Below, in pieces: positions 12,151 through 24,848 of a DNA stretch of 64,000 nt (the stretch's first letter is position 1; every line of letters starts with the position of its first letter). The translations under genes were made by a program, and so were the position numbers. The notes beneath the pieces are model-generated. The model saw only the letters and a list, made by a program, of their open reading frames with translations, ran no database searches and was not told the origin of the DNA. Location: assembly GCA_032622095.1 (NCBI GenBank), contig CP136069.1, positions 206,516,750 to 206,580,749 of the forward strand. Reading direction: 5' to 3'. Source of the DNA: Siphonodentalium dalli. Its lineage: Eukaryota; Mollusca; Scaphopoda; Gadilida; Siphonodentaliidae.

Positions 12151-12839
12151 GGCCAGAGAAAAACGATACTATGTTTCCCGACCCTAAAAATAACCCGCCG
12201 ACCCTAAACTTTTTATTGATATTTTGAGAAAAAGTCAAAATTTTCGCAATTTTAATTTCCTGAGAGTGGATCTCCTGCCTGCTTTATGTCTTGTTTGGGA
12301 CTTATGGAACACTATCAACAGACATGGTGGGTGTGTATCTGTATATATACATGTAAAGAGGTTATCACTGCATATATTAGGGGTATACATGTACATGTAG
12401 CTACTGTTTCCAAAAACCAGGCATGCTCGGTGGGCGTACTGGCTACCCCCAGACAATGGGATGTTATCGTCACAATACATGTACGATATAATGGCGGTAT
12501 TATTGGTAAAATTCTTATAAAAAGTTAGTGACATCAATTTTGTACCTAGTTTATAGCCAAATTTATGAAAATGTGGTATGTGAATAATAAAAAACATACG
12601 TAAGCATGAAGTAAGTTTGATTTTTTATCAATCTTAATGTATATTTCCACTGTGTTGATCAAGTAATACTTTCCCCATGGCACGGGTTGGCATTTTATGT
12701 CACCTTGGTTCCTCTAGTTCAATATTTTTGCAGCTGGATAAAAAATATCAAAATAAAATAAAATAAAACAAATTCCCTACCTACCTACCCTAATTTTTTC
12801 GCTATGTTACCGGAAACATACAATCTTTTTTCTTTGGCC
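12151..12839. mobile_element. Harbinger-like MITE
   Basis: The left end starts GGCCAGAGAAAAACGATACT. The right end is its near inverted copy, with AGAAAAAAGATTGTATG then GTTTCC when read on the other strand. TAA flanks both sides (12148-12150 and 12840-12842). A 3-bp TAA or TTA target duplication with GGCC-like ends is the pattern of PIF/Harbinger transposons. It has no transposase. A minus-strand open frame at 12235-12597 shows no recognisable domain. Confidence 0.7.
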
Positions 12840-12870
12840 TAATCCGATTCGATGGTCCACGTATCATCCA

Positions 12871-12957
12871 GTTACAGCAACAAGGGAATATCACCGAAAG
12901 TTACAGCAACAAGGGAATATCACCGAAAGTTACAGCAACAAGGGAATATCACCGAAA
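12871..12957. repeat. 29-bp triple tandem repeat
   Basis: Three copies of a 29-bp unit with GTTACAGCAACAAGGG and AATATCACCGAAA lie directly after the T1 start motif, inside the disrupted TTAA MITE. Confidence 0.9.
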
Positions 12958-13439
12958 GCCGATTTAGTTATCAAAATTAGTTTATCACCAATAAATACTC
13001 ACATCAAGATCAATTACGATATCATATTTGCCGAAAAACTCCTATAATTACATTTTTTTTCTTCAGGTTGGTGGATGGGCGAGTGTAGTTTACAACTTCT
13101 GTATATGGTGGTTCCTAGTTCAAATTGGAATTCACCAACGCATGTTATCGCAAATGTAAACACATAGCAAGCCCCAAGTGTAACCAGTGTGGTGTCATAT
13201 AACATGTCCATTTGCATGAATAAAACCTGATTACCGATTTGTAAATAAGTATATGTATGCATCCGCACATCAACTATCACAACTTACCGTATTCTTGTTG
13301 ATAGCAATACTTTTCATCATTTTCCGAAATTAATTATGTAACTTATGATCGCCACTGATAGTATAGCGAGTCACGACCTTGCGTGACCTCTAGTAACGGT
13401 GCCTGCGCATGTCTGTACTAATTTGAGAAAAAGTCAGCG

Positions 13440-14150
13440 GAATTTTTGCTTGGCCGCCAAATATATGAAGTGGTGAAAAATAACATATTTCAACAAGAGC
13501 CCTTTAGCCATTTCGAATTGTACTACCGCAAAATAAAACAATACTTTCAGCTTACATTTGAAGAATATCTGATATACGGTGACATCATCATATACCCCTA
13601 ATTTCAAAGCCAAAATGTGGTCAAATTTTAAGACAAAAATGGCCATAACTCTTTCGAAATAATTAAACAGAACCTATATTACAAATTGGCCTGTAGTGTT
13701 AGCTGGGAAATACACATACCAGCTTTGGTTGAGATCAAATAATAAAAACTGGAGTTATCGGTCGGAAACCTAAATGTTATGAAATTGGTCAAATTCTAAG
13801 TCGAAAAGGGCCATAATTCATGTAAAAATAATTGGACGGAACCCATATTCGAACTTGTCCTGTATCGTTAGCTGCGAAATACACAAACAAAGTTAGATCA
13901 AATAATCGAAACTGGAGTTGTTGGTCGGAAACTAAAAATGTTATCAGATGGTCGAAAAAGGGCCGTAACTCATGTAAAATTAATTGGACGGAACCCACAT
14001 TCCAACTTGGCCTGTATCTTTAGCCGAGTAATACACATACCAACTTTGGTTCAGACAAAATAATCAAAACTGGAGTTATCGATCGGACACCAAAAATGTT
14101 AACAGATGGACGGACAGATGGACGGACGGACAGGCTGATTACATAATACG
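13440..14150. repeat. mollusc-type ~170-bp tandem repeats ('gggccataactc')
   Basis: Three to four diverged units with GGGCCATAACTC, GGACGGAACCCATATT, AACTTGGCCTGTA, TACACATACCAACTTTGG and AACTGGAGTTATCGGTCGG, ending in GGACGGAC runs at 14108-14130. I know this repeat from mollusc genome sequences, and that supports the organism call. It has no coding role. Short frames here are incidental. Confidence 0.75.
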
Positions 14151-14280
14151 ACCTTTTTAATAAAAAAAAGGGCATATAAAAATCGAAATCTGTTAACTCA
14201 GCTTTGATGGGTGGGTTCCTCAACTCGATTCAAATATTTTTTACCCTGAAGCCAAAGAAATAGGAATTGAGGGGCATTAA

Positions 14281-14964
14281 ATCAGATAATGCATCTTTAA
14301 ATTGGATTTTTATATGTTGTTGTAACTGGAGTCCTGAAACTTGAATACATTTTTAAAGCAAAGCCATAAAACACTATTGTTTGCATCATTATAGCAACCA
14401 CCAACGGTGCTTATACCTAAGGCCGGTGAATGACGTCATATATTTTTTTCTATATCCATCATTTATTTTTCAAGATAGCGGGTATAGATTTTGGAGACAT
14501 TGTCATGTGACTTCCGGTTAGCAACTGTGTGGAGATCGCAAAAAAACGTGGAATTGGAAATGAAGCATCGCGATAAAATTGAAAGTAACTACTTCACAAC
14601 TTACGAAGAATTCACATGTAATTTCGGTTTATTAATTTCATTTAGACCAATTTCGTTGGTTCGCTTAATGAATAAGCAAAATGAAGAAGTCATGACGAGA
14701 ATCCAGACAAACTTTTACAATGCACGACATGTCTTGTCAAGTTGGTATGTCATCTCCGTCGTGACCACTGCATGATGTTACGTAAATTATTCTTAGCGTT
14801 ATGTCGCCGAAAAAAGGCAAATTTGAGGCACATAATGTGTGGTTGCTGCACTACGGGTCACGTACGATTCATATTATCATTACAAATCTTGTTCTTATCA
14901 ACATCAAACTGTCTGTTAAATTGTTATATATGATTCATTGATAATTTAATCATAAGCTGTCAAT
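14281..14964. other. unassigned sequence
   Basis: No gene or repeat recognised. A plus-strand open frame at 14491-14775 begins with a non-ATG codon and shows no domain, so I do not call it. Confidence 0.35.
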
Positions 14965-15519
14965 CCATGGTATACTATACAACCATTGGTTGTCATACAT
15001 TTAGCCATGGAATACTATAAAACCATTGGTTGTCACACATTTAGCCATGGAATACTATAAAACCATTGGTTGTCATACATTTAGCCATGGAATACTATAC
15101 AACCATTGGTTGTCACACATTTAGCCATGGAATACTATAAAACCATTGGTTGTCATACATTTAGCCATGGAATACTATACAACCATTGGTTGTCACACAT
15201 TTAGCCACGGGATACTATAAAACCATTGGTTGTCACACATTTAGCCACGGAATACTATAAAACCATTGGTTGTCACACATTTAGCCACGGAATACTATAA
15301 AACCATTGGTTGTCACACATTTAGCCATGGAATACTATCAAACCATTGGTTGTCACACATTTAGCCATGGAATACTATAAAACCATTGGTTGTCACACAT
15401 TTAGCCATGGAATACTATAAAACCATTGGTTTGTCACACATTTAGCCATGGAATACTATAAAACCATTGGTTGTCATACATTTAGCCATTGAATACTATA
15501 AAGCCATTGGTTGTCACAC
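14965..15519. repeat. 40-bp minisatellite, about 14 copies
   Basis: The unit contains CCATGGAATACTATAAAACC and ATTGGTTGTCACACATTTAG. Copies vary mainly at CTATA(A/C)AACC, TCA(T/C)AC and CCATGG/CCACGG. The array ends abruptly at a G tract (15520-15529). Confidence 0.97.
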
Positions 15520-16042
15520 GGGGGGGGGGACTCCAACAAACGACAACCTATTTTATATATACATTTAAAAAATTGTTTCATTACTCTATATATTGCCTAT
15601 TTCAAATATCTATATATTACCCTGTTCCAATAAAAAACTGTTGACTATGATTATCTAATTTACGATACTATATCCACAACCACCCCCCACCCCACCCGGG
15701 TATTACCCACTGTCCGCGTTTCATATACTTTAAAAAAGCTTTCTATGATATATTCACGGCACATGACATGTTCAAATTATAAACATTTCTTTGCTGACTT
15801 TCGTGTCTATACTCATCGTGACATCAATTACTATTCCTTGGTTTGGTATTTGAGTCAGGACTGGTGTGGAAATTTTAGCTACCCCCTCCTGTTTCATAAC
15901 TCGTACCACGACAGTACAGTCATGGTACCATGCATGCTATGCCATGCATGCATAATATTACTGTTGAAACGATAATATTTTATATCAATCATGATCTAAG
16001 CGTCATGATACCTATCAGATTATAAAGAAATTAATTCTGTTT
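15520..16042. repeat. 500-bp direct duplication, copy 1
   Basis: It starts with a G tract then ACTCCAACAAACGACAACC, and continues through ATTACCCTGTTCCAATAA, CACCCGGGTATTACCCAC, GGCACATGACATGTTC and CGACAGTACAGTCATGGTAC. The same series recurs 837 bp later. It has no recognised coding content. Confidence 0.93.
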
Positions 16043-16159
16043 GTAACACGTTATATTAACAATATATTAATGCCTATTTACAAACGACAACCTATTCTAT
16101 ATATACATTGAAAAAGTTGTTTTGTTAACGATAACCTATTAATACCTATTCACAAACAA

Positions 16160-16355
16160 CATTGTGTTTGCTTTATTAGGATTCATAGTCGTTCTAGCCA
16201 CTGGGCCACGCGCGACATTGTCAATTTTAAGGGTGGAGTAAAGACCGCGCGGGTCTTGATTTCGCCGAGATATATAGTCCCGCTGCGTATGGGGGCCGCC
16301 GATCCCCGGAAAGCAACTCACAAACTTGCCCAGCAATCTACCGACTGGACCACCG
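16160..16355 (-). repeat. tRNA-derived SINE-like insertion
   Basis: On the minus strand, GGTGGTCCAGTCGGTAGATT near 16350-16330 and TGGCCCAGTGGCTAGAAC near 16212-16190 both look like RNA polymerase III A-box regions of tRNA-derived SINEs. The segment is GC-richer than its surroundings and lies exactly between the two 500-bp direct duplicates. No convincing B box or tail was found, so it may be a fragment or two head parts. Confidence 0.45.
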
Positions 16356-16862
16356 GGGGGGGGGGGACTCCAACAAACGACAACCTATTTTATATATACA
16401 TTTAAAAAATTGTTTCATTACTCTATATATTGCCTATTTCAAATATCTATATATTACCCTGTTCCAATAAGAAACTGTTGACTATGATTATCTAATTAAC
16501 GATACTATATCCACAGCCACCCCCACCCACCCGGGTATTACCCACTTTCCGCGTTTCATATATCTTTAACAAGCTTTCTATGATATATTCACGGCACATG
16601 ACATGTTCAAATTATAAACATTTCTTTGCTGACTTTCGTATCTATACTCATCGTGACATCAATTACTATTCCTTTGTTTGTATTTAAGTCAGGACTGGTG
16701 TGGAAATTTTAGCTACCCCCTCCTGTTTCATAACTCGTACCACGACAGTACAGTCATGGTACCATGCTATGCCATGCATGCATAATATTACTGTTGAAAC
16801 GATAATATTTTATATCAATCATGATCTAAACGTCATGATACCTATCAGATTATAAAGAAATT
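16356..16862. repeat. 500-bp direct duplication, copy 2, with partial third copy
   Basis: Second copy of the 15520-16042 block, again starting with a G tract. A partial third copy, with TTTTAGCTACCCC and the CGACAGTACAGTCATGGTAC phrase, follows directly at about 16861-16970. Weaker relatives with GCGACAGTGTATAG and TTACCACCACTC..AATAATGGTC lie at 17745-17830 and 17940-18010, each after a poly-C tract. Confidence 0.93.
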
Positions 16863-16970
16863 TTAGCTACCCCTCCCGTTTCATAACTATTACCACGACA
16901 GTACAGTCATGGTACCATGCATTCAATGCCATGCATGCATAATAGTACCGTACTGTTGACAAGATAATTT

Positions 16971-18285
16971 ATATCAATCATGGATATCTATCCTTGCTGA
17001 AGCCCCCTATGATCCCCCTCCCCACAGGCATATGTATACAGCCCTGCCACGCCAAGCACCTGTTGACTATGACGTCATTCAATCGCGCGACTTGCTTTAC
17101 GTTCAACTACGTCATTACGTGCGTCAACAAGTATCGTTTGAAATCATTTGCTGCCATGGATCCGCGGAGTTGGGCTGCGTGTGTTCGTTGATTTCTGAAT
17201 ATTGTGCACATGTATATAAGATAGATACACAGAAATAATTCGAATGACAGGGATGACGGAATCTGCATTGTCTATATAATACTATGGCATGCATTCACAT
17301 AAGGTAACTTAGAATTAGATTTATTCAATATCGCAATTCACACTTAAATTTCATTCATATATGAGATACCCTCGTCTACATCGGTTTTATTAAACGAGTA
17401 AACCTAAGTTAAGTAACTATAGTATAGTTATTATTAACATTTGAGAGACCATTTGATTGAATGTGCACCGCATTCAACGCAAATTACATGGAAATCAATA
17501 CTAATCCACGGCCCTTCCATAACCCATCCCACCCTTATCCCCACTGTATAGTTATGTATATTTACCTAAGCTTTTCGTGACAGTATAGTTGCGTTTAATA
17601 ACATATATATATATTATTGTTGCTTATCTATATCTGATCAGTAATTGATATTCCATACCATATAAACTGGTACCAAGTTGCCAACTTAGATATCTGGTTG
17701 GCTACAACACCCCCCCCCCCCCCCACCCCATTCAGGATTTTACAACATTACCGCGACAGTGTATAGCCATGTTTACGACATATATCCTTACTTCGTTACC
17801 ACCACTCCAATAATGGTCATACCATCGACATTACTGTTACAGTTAATTGTTTACATGTACACCACTGGCTTCTAAATATAACAAATGATTTGATTGACTG
17901 CCCTTTGCCCCCCCCCCCCCCCCGTTCTGATTTTCATAACATAACCACGTGTTACGACATATGTTGTTACTTGATTACCACCACTCTAATAATGGTCTTG
18001 TCATAGACATATTGCCCACCCATATCTTCGCCCATGATGGCACAATGACTACATGTAAAAATATCTCCACTTCACTGACTTCACTTTATTTAATTATATT
18101 TATGTATGTGTATTACGTCTGTTTTTTAATCGCGCATCCGTCTACATCGCGTGCAGTGCACTGATATCGCGCGCGTTTTTCTTAGTATTCTGATCTGGTT
18201 GTCCTCAGCATAGAGTTGATTTTGGCCTGTTTTTGGGCTTGGTGGACGGGAAGGTGACTGGTCGTAATCACCTTTTCGTGACGAG
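16971..18285. other. unassigned sequence with poly-C tracts and diverged duplicates
   Basis: It holds poly-C runs at about 17709-17724 and 17909-17923, each followed by a diverged copy of a block containing TTACCACCACTC and AATAATGGTC. I see no exon or element end. Confidence 0.5.
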
Positions 18286-18289
18286 TCAT

Positions 18290-21200
18290 GAGGACCTAGG
18301 GTCAGGCGCTTACTCGTCGAAACCATATCAAACGAAATGAAATTTGCATCCTTCAGTAGTAATAGTAGAGGCATTGCGATTGGGTTCAAAAGCTCCTTTG
18401 AATATAAAATTCATAATTGCATCTCGGATGAAAATGGAAATTATCTTATAATAGATATAACAATAAAATATCAAAGATTTACGTTAGTAGCAATATATGG
18501 TCCGAATAAAGATAATATTACTTTTTTTGAGAAAGTGAAAGAATAGGTTATAGAACTCGGCAACTTATCTACTATCTGGGTTGGGGATTGGAATGTTGTG
18601 CAAAATTTTGAAATGGATAAATATAAATATAAGAAATTTAACAATCCAAAAAATCATTAAGAAGTGGAAAAAATAATTAAACAACTAGATTTAATAGACA
18701 TATGGAGGAAAACTAATCCAGATAAAAAAAGATATACATGGTATGGTCCAAATAAAAAATGTAGCAGACTTGACTATTTCCTCATATCAAATGATTTAGA
18801 ACCTCTGGTCACAGCCGTCAATATTGAAACAAAATATAGATCTGATCAGGCTTCTATAAATATTGAATTCACATTTGAAAAACAAAAGAGAGGAAATGGA
18901 ACATGGAAATTTAACAATTCTCTTCTAAGAGAGGCACATTATGTGGAAAAGGTAAAAGAAATAATAATAAAGACAGTAGATCAATACACAGTAACAGGAT
19001 ACGAAACAAAGGAATCAAAATACAACATAGATGATCAAATGCTGTGGGAAATGATAAAGTTAAATATAAGAGGGAAAACAATAGCATATAGCTCAAATAG
19101 AAAGAAAAATATTATCCAAAAGCAAAGAGAACTAGAACAAAAGATAGAACAAAATCAAAAACTATTTGATGAAACAAAAATGGGAAATAACCAAAAAGAG
19201 GGAGAAGTTTTAGAGAATGAGTTATATACCTTAAGACAAACACGTGTAAAGAGACTGTTGACTAGGGCCAACGCACAATAGTATGCTGAAGGGGAAAAGA
19301 ATACAAAATACTTCGCATATTTAGAAAAAAGAAACTACACGGAAAAACTTATCCCAAAAATAATACGCGGAGATGGTACTTCTACATCCGACATAGAAGA
19401 AATTTTGGAAGCACAAAGAAATTTTTATAGTGCTTTATACAGTGAAAATTAAGAAAAAGATATAAACTGTAATGAAACAAGCTATAACCAATCTATAGAT
19501 TCTAACAACCCTTTTCAGGGTAACAAATCCTGGGATGAGACAAAAGCATGTGAAGGACTTATAACAAACATAGAATTGGTAAACGCCTTGAAAATGTCAA
19601 AAAACAACAAATCACCTGGGATTGATGGTTTTACAGCCGAGTTCTATTAAACATTTTGGAACGATATCTCAAATTATTTGTTGAACTCTATAAATGATGC
19701 ATTTAAAAAAGGACATATGTCAATATCGCAATGCCAAGGAGTGATAACCTGCTTACCTAAGCCAGGAAAAAACAAATCATACATTATAAATCTTAGGCCT
19801 ATCACTCTTTTGAATGTAGACTATAAACTGGCTTCAGCAGTAATAGCTAATAGAATAAAAACACAAATTAAAAAAATGATAATTGATACACAACAAGGGT
19901 TTCTGAAAGGCAGATATATAGGGGAATGTACACGCTTAACCTATGACTTGATAATAGACTGCCAAGAGCAAAATATCCCTGAATTAGTTCTACTATTAGA
20001 TTGTGAAAAACCTTTTGATTCAATAAAATGGAAATTCATTCAGAAAACCTTACAATGTTTTGGTTTTGGGAAAAGCATATGTAAATGGGTGGCAACATTA
20101 TACAATAAAACAAACAGTCTTGTTATCAATAACGGACATTTGTCACAGCGATTTAACCTCCAAAAGGGAGTTAGATAGGGAAACCCTTTGTCTCCCTATC
20201 TATTTATTCTTTGTATTGGATTATTTTCGGCAGCTTTAAAATATGATAATAATATAAAAGGGATAACAATAAACGATAAAGAAGTTAAAATAAGTCAGTA
20301 TGCAGACGATTCAGTAATATGGCTAGATGGTAGTGAATCATCACTCAAAAGGGCAATTGATCTCATTAACGCGTTTGAAAAAATATCAGACTTGAAGGCA
20401 AACTTTGAAAAAACTGAAGCTATATGGTTTGGATCCAAAAGAGGATGCACACAACCCCTAAATAATAACACTAAAATAAAGTGGAACTACCAGGGAAAGT
20501 TTAAAACACTGGGGATTTTGTTCGACTTAGAAGATCCTCTTCTTGTGTCTGAAAATTGGAAAGAAAATAAAAATAAAATGGAAAACATTTTAAAACATTG
20601 GGCATTGAGGACACTGTCTCACGTTGGAAAAACTAATGTGATAAAAATGCTAATTTTACCAATTATTATACACCACCTGCACACATATTGAAGGAAAAGA
20701 AAGGCTTGCTGTTTCAGTTTTTTTGGAATGGAAAAAGAGCTAAAATAAAGAGACACACTAGTCCAAAATATTGAAAATGGTAGACTAAAAATTCCAGATA
20801 TTAAAAGCTTTTCAAAATCTTTAAAAATAATATGGCTTAGAAAATTCCTAGATCCCTTTAACTATTCAGATTGGAAAATCATTTTAATAGATAAATTGCA
20901 CATGTGTGGAGGCTAAGCTCTTCTAAATTTGAATAAATCCAGTCTGATGAGAAATGATAAGCGATTCAATCCATTCTGGAGAGATGTCTTAATAGCTTAT
21001 GCAACATTATCCACAGACCCCCAATACAGAAGTAGAATATAAGAAACAGCCACTCTTCCATAACTTACACATTCAGAGAGAAAAGAAACCTTTAATTTTT
21101 AAAAGCTTGATAGAATAACAAATACTACATAGTAATGATATTTTGCGGGAAGATAGTTCTTTTATGGACACTGGAGAAATTCTCTCAAAATATGACCTTA

Positions 21201-21610
21201 AAAGTTAACTACTTAACTTTACAAGGAGTAATAGCCTCTATTCCTTTAAATTGGAAAAAAGAAATAAAGGCCTCACAAACAAATTGACTAAAAGCTCTAG
21301 AATTGATTTAATAGAAAATATAATTCATGAAAAGAATTTGAACAACCATCTGTACTGGAAAATTGTAACTCTCGTCATTCTAAATAAGCCATGCGCTCAG
21401 GTAAGATGGAGCATAAACTAAAACTAGAAACAAACGAAATTCGCTGGGATTCAATATATGAGCAAACATTTAAAACAACGAAAAACGCGAAACTGCAAGC
21501 CTTTCAATTCCAAATAAATCACAACACTTTACTCACAAATGTCTTCCTTGAAAAATGTAAGATTATAACTTTAATATGTAATTGAGACAGACTATGAAAA
21601 TAAAAATAAA
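18290..21610 (+). pseudogene. L1/Tx1-like LINE: endonuclease-reverse transcriptase ORF2, decayed and 5'-truncated
   Basis: Product of the ancestor: the retrotransposon protein that nicks DNA and copies LINE RNA onto the target. The endonuclease remnant (from about 18337) shows IYGPN, GDWNVV, a YTW motif and SRLDYFLIS. The reverse transcriptase has LRPITLLNVDYKL, GFLKGRYI, DCEKPFDS, GNPLSPYLF and YADD (20299-20310). Conserved C-terminal features LQAFQFQINH and LLTNVFLEKC appear at about 21450-21560. One frame carries 18337-20688 with no frameshift but with stops at 18544, 18658, 19279, 19450, 19648 and 20176. After about 20690 the frame shifts repeatedly. The first quarter of the endonuclease is missing, and the catalytic SDH reads SDQ near 18842, so the copy is dead. 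The 3' zinc-finger end is cut off. The clade call is by motif style only. Confidence 0.95.
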
Positions 21611-21947
21611 TTATAAATTTAATATGACGTAAATAGATATGGTCTTCATCATGCATGGAGGAATACAGTAATATATAATATAAACAGTCTTGTTTGTAAC
21701 AAACCAACTCTTGTCACTCCTTTATACAAACCTTGCTGCCCGCGACGTAAGCGAAGTGTATATCTTAATATACTAACATATATGTATCCATACTATCCAG
21801 GTTTATGCCATGTTTAGCCCAAACAAGAAATGCAGCTTAAAGCTGTGCAGTGCATTTTAGGCACTTTTATTAAAAAAATAATTTACTGGTCTACATTAAA
21901 TTATCTATCGGCGTTCAATATATCTGCTCTTGAAACATAGGCCACTT

Positions 21948-22797
21948 AAGGGTGGATACACACATGCATGTAATCTCTGTATGTAAAATACATGTATTTT
22001 ACATGGCCGCACCAATAATTGACAACATTGATCACCTGCGCGCGAGCGGTTCATTGTTAACAGGCCAGACAAGTGAGTAGTCATAAGCGAAGTCAAACTC
22101 TCTGTTATCAAGACATTTAAGGCCAGTCCAAAACAGGTCTTTTCTTACGGATGTGGAAATTAGTTAAGTCTGTGTGATATCTGGCATTTTATTAAGATAC
22201 GAACACCAGAAGCGACACAGCTGGTATATACAGGCTTGATGTAGAACATTTTCGACTATGATGCTTGCTTGGAGTGGGGTTTCGAAAGCTTCAAGTCGCG
22301 AAGGGACTTAGTTGAATGTATCGGCCGGAATAATCTGGGCAAGAAGGTACAATATAATATGTTTTACTTAAATAGCTCAGAGTTAGTCACCCCGCCCGAT
22401 GGTAGCTATCGGGATCATATATAGCCCCAAGTCGGGGATCATATAACCCCTGCTTAAGGAGATCCTGATAATATTGCCCCCCATGTTGGGGATCATAGCC
22501 CCTGCGTTGGGGAAATCATGTTGCCATCACCTGTATAAAATCAAGAGAAGACTGACAATGATTTAAACAGAAAGTCCAACATTTGGGTTATCGCGCGAAC
22601 AATTATTTTAAGTGACCTGACGACTTCGTTCGGTCAACGGCTCTCTGCACGCTCAGAGCTTGACTCACTGTGGTCAAACATAGCCATAATGATTGGGTTG
22701 TCAACGGACACATATTACATGGTCTGTATGATCCATGTAAAACGACAAATACACGATAATTACAGAGATTACATGCATGTGTGTATCCACCATAAGG
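21948..22797. mobile_element. MITE-like element (family T5) with inverted ends GGTGGATACACACATGCATG
   Basis: The left end carries GGTGGATACACACATGCATG then TAATCTCTG, and the right end (to 22797) is its inverse. A third, solo copy of the right-end segment lies at 29820-29912. Next to the right end the two copies also share ACATATTACAT..CTGTATGATCCATG and ACACGATAATTACAG. Target duplication is unclear. Inside are GGGGATCATA..CCCC repeats (22380-22520). Confidence 0.6.
22380..22520. repeat. short interspersed GGGGATCATA motif cluster
   Basis: GGGATCATATA, GGGGATCATATAACCCC and GGGGATCATAGCCCC occur within 140 bp, each followed by GCCCC or CCCC, giving several small dyads. No function is assigned. 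Confidence 0.5.
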
Positions 22798-24385
22798 ACA
22801 GGCATGGTTCGCGCTACCACTTGCCAAATTTGCCAATGGCAAAACTAATTCACATTTGGCAAAAAATATTTTCATTTGGCAAAAAGTTTTGGCAAGTCAT
22901 TTCTTAATTCCTCAAGAAATTATGGTAGCCATATATATAGTCTTTAGGGATTACGATTTGCTCTTAGTCATAGTGACCAAAATTGGTACTAACCATTGTG
23001 ACTAAACCTGGCCATAGTGACTAAGCTACACGAAGAATACCAAAGTCTGCTCGTACGTAAACAGCTAAGATATTGCGATAGCGGGATGCCGTTATTACGT
23101 ACGAGAATGTTCCGATAGCAGTTCTATGACACGTTTTACGCCCAGACTTGGTGGCGGGAATTGAAGTCTATTTTACTCGATTTTACCTGACAATCAAAAC
23201 CTGATGCTTATGGTTACAATGGTTTATATTAATCTAACTTTAATGTTAAATTACGCATATAATATTCCGGTTTATTAGCACTAACATCGATTTGTTTAAG
23301 TTTAAACTGAAAGCCGAAGTGTTCGGCAATGTTCTGCTTCTATGCCGACAACCGAGTACACCCATAAACACCCGAGTACATCCATACAAAACAGATCGCC
23401 GACAATGTGCGCTATTATTTTTTTCCAAAACGATGCATGCCCTGGAAATTTGGTCAACGAAGAGATACATGTAAATTATACTTGGATACTTAAATATAAC
23501 GATGACTTGAAAAAAGTTACAACCACACGTTTTGCAAAGCTTATAGTTATTTACTATAGTCAGAGGTGTATATATATATATATATATATATTTACACACT
23601 AAGTGTTATTATCACTAAATCCAGCATTCTGATTGGTCGGCGCCCACGTGGCTAGTTGTAGTTATTTCTCGGTGAATGCGCAACAGCGTATAACTGCAAG
23701 CTCATAACAACATCGATACGTCATTTGTGTTTGGAAAGTCGAACGCGTAATGTTTTGGGCGGATTTGGATTCGCGCAGGATTGACTTAATAAATCGTCGG
23801 GTTTCAATTGTTCCTGTTATGCCAAGGGTGTGCTATGGGATATTTTGGGCTTGTTTTGTCAAGATACACTTTTCGATTTAAATACATTTACAAAAGTGGC
23901 CTTTTCGCTTCGGATTTTACACAAGTTATGACCACTTACCTCACGGTTACATCTCCATAAAAACAGTCCACATGACAGTTAATCCTTATATAAATACACA
24001 GCTTAGAATACAGATTTTGAAATGAGCGGTGTCTCGTGAAAATTCCACACATTTTGCCATATATAGGGACACGTGTATGGCATAAAGACATATAGAGTCG
24101 ATTGGTCGGTGTGAAGTTTTATTGATCAGTTTCTACCACATAAATCGGATATAAAAAAACTTGTTACATCCGATTTCTATGGTTTCTACCATTATAGGTG
24201 AACTTAACTGTGCTGCAAACAGTTTGTGATACACGAGGTGATGTCCAGCCACGGTGGTGGTATACAGTACTACCAAGAACAAAGACACTTTACTGACCCC
24301 AATATGAACTTTATAGGTATAATTGGCATAATTGCATGTGCTCGCCAATCACTAAACGCACTCTATCGGGACATAGTTTGAGCTC
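22798..24385. other. unassigned sequence
   Basis: TTTGGCAAAA-like phrases at 22820-22890 resemble CCAAATGCCAAATTTG at 62060. GTGACTAA phrases at 22960-23010 resemble the MITE at 41707. A (TA)n microsatellite lies at about 23568-23591. No exon is evident. Confidence 0.4.
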
Positions 24386-24389
24386 TTAA

Positions 24390-24848
24390 AGGTACTCAAT
24401 CCGATCAGATGCTCCTAAATTACTATTTCTTTGGCTTCGGGAGTAAAAAATATTTGCTTCGAGTCGAGGAACCCACCCATCAAAGCTCAGAGCGATCAGT
24501 TATCGACTTTTAAAGTTTGTTATTTCTCGAGATGTGTCATAATATGTGAACCAGAAACACGTGGTCAAACGGAGGGTCTCGGACAAAATTGCGGATGAAG
24601 GTGGATAGCTCTAAAATCAAGTGGCAATACGGTCAAATTTCGTGATACTTTAGTGATAATACGGCCATATTTTGTTGAACAAAATGTTGATAAATAACAA
24701 GTTTTAAGAGATTTGATACCAAAGTTGACAATGATTAGCATTATTTTGTTGCAATAAATCGATTCTGATAACTAAAGCGTATTTTGAAGAAATGTTGTTC
24801 TTGTTGTATCTTGAGGGTATGGGGATCGTCTGATCGGATTGAGTACCT
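24390..24848. mobile_element. TTAA MITE (family T1), intact copy
   Basis: Flanked by TTAA at 24386-24389 and 24849-24852. The left end AGGTACTCAATCCGATCAGA is the exact inverse of the right end. It is 459 bp long with no coding sequence. It is inverted relative to the copy at 50238, sharing GGAACCCACCCATCAAAGCT. TTAA duplication with ends starting AGG suits a Kolobok-like source. Confidence 0.9.

Larger units (their letters stand above)
12141..14276. mobile_element. TTAA MITE (family T1), disrupted copy with nested insertions
   Basis: TTAA (12137-12140) is followed by ATGTACATAA, which matches the T1 start AGGTACTCAA. The match resumes with TCCGATTCGATGGTCC right after a Harbinger-like insertion. 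The far end, with AGCTTTGATGGGTGGGTTCC and ACCCTGAAGCCAAAGAAATA, is at 14195-14276 before TTAA (14277-14280). In between lie a 29-bp triple repeat and mollusc-type tandem repeats, suggesting further insertions. Intact relatives are at 24390-24848 and 50238-50670. Confidence 0.6.

Noticed and set aside
18544-20178. TAA/TAG read as glutamine (ciliate-like code) in the LINE
   Set aside because: Some stops fall where Lys is expected, TGA is also met from 20689, frameshifts follow, and the catalytic SDH is changed to SDQ. Ordinary decay explains it.
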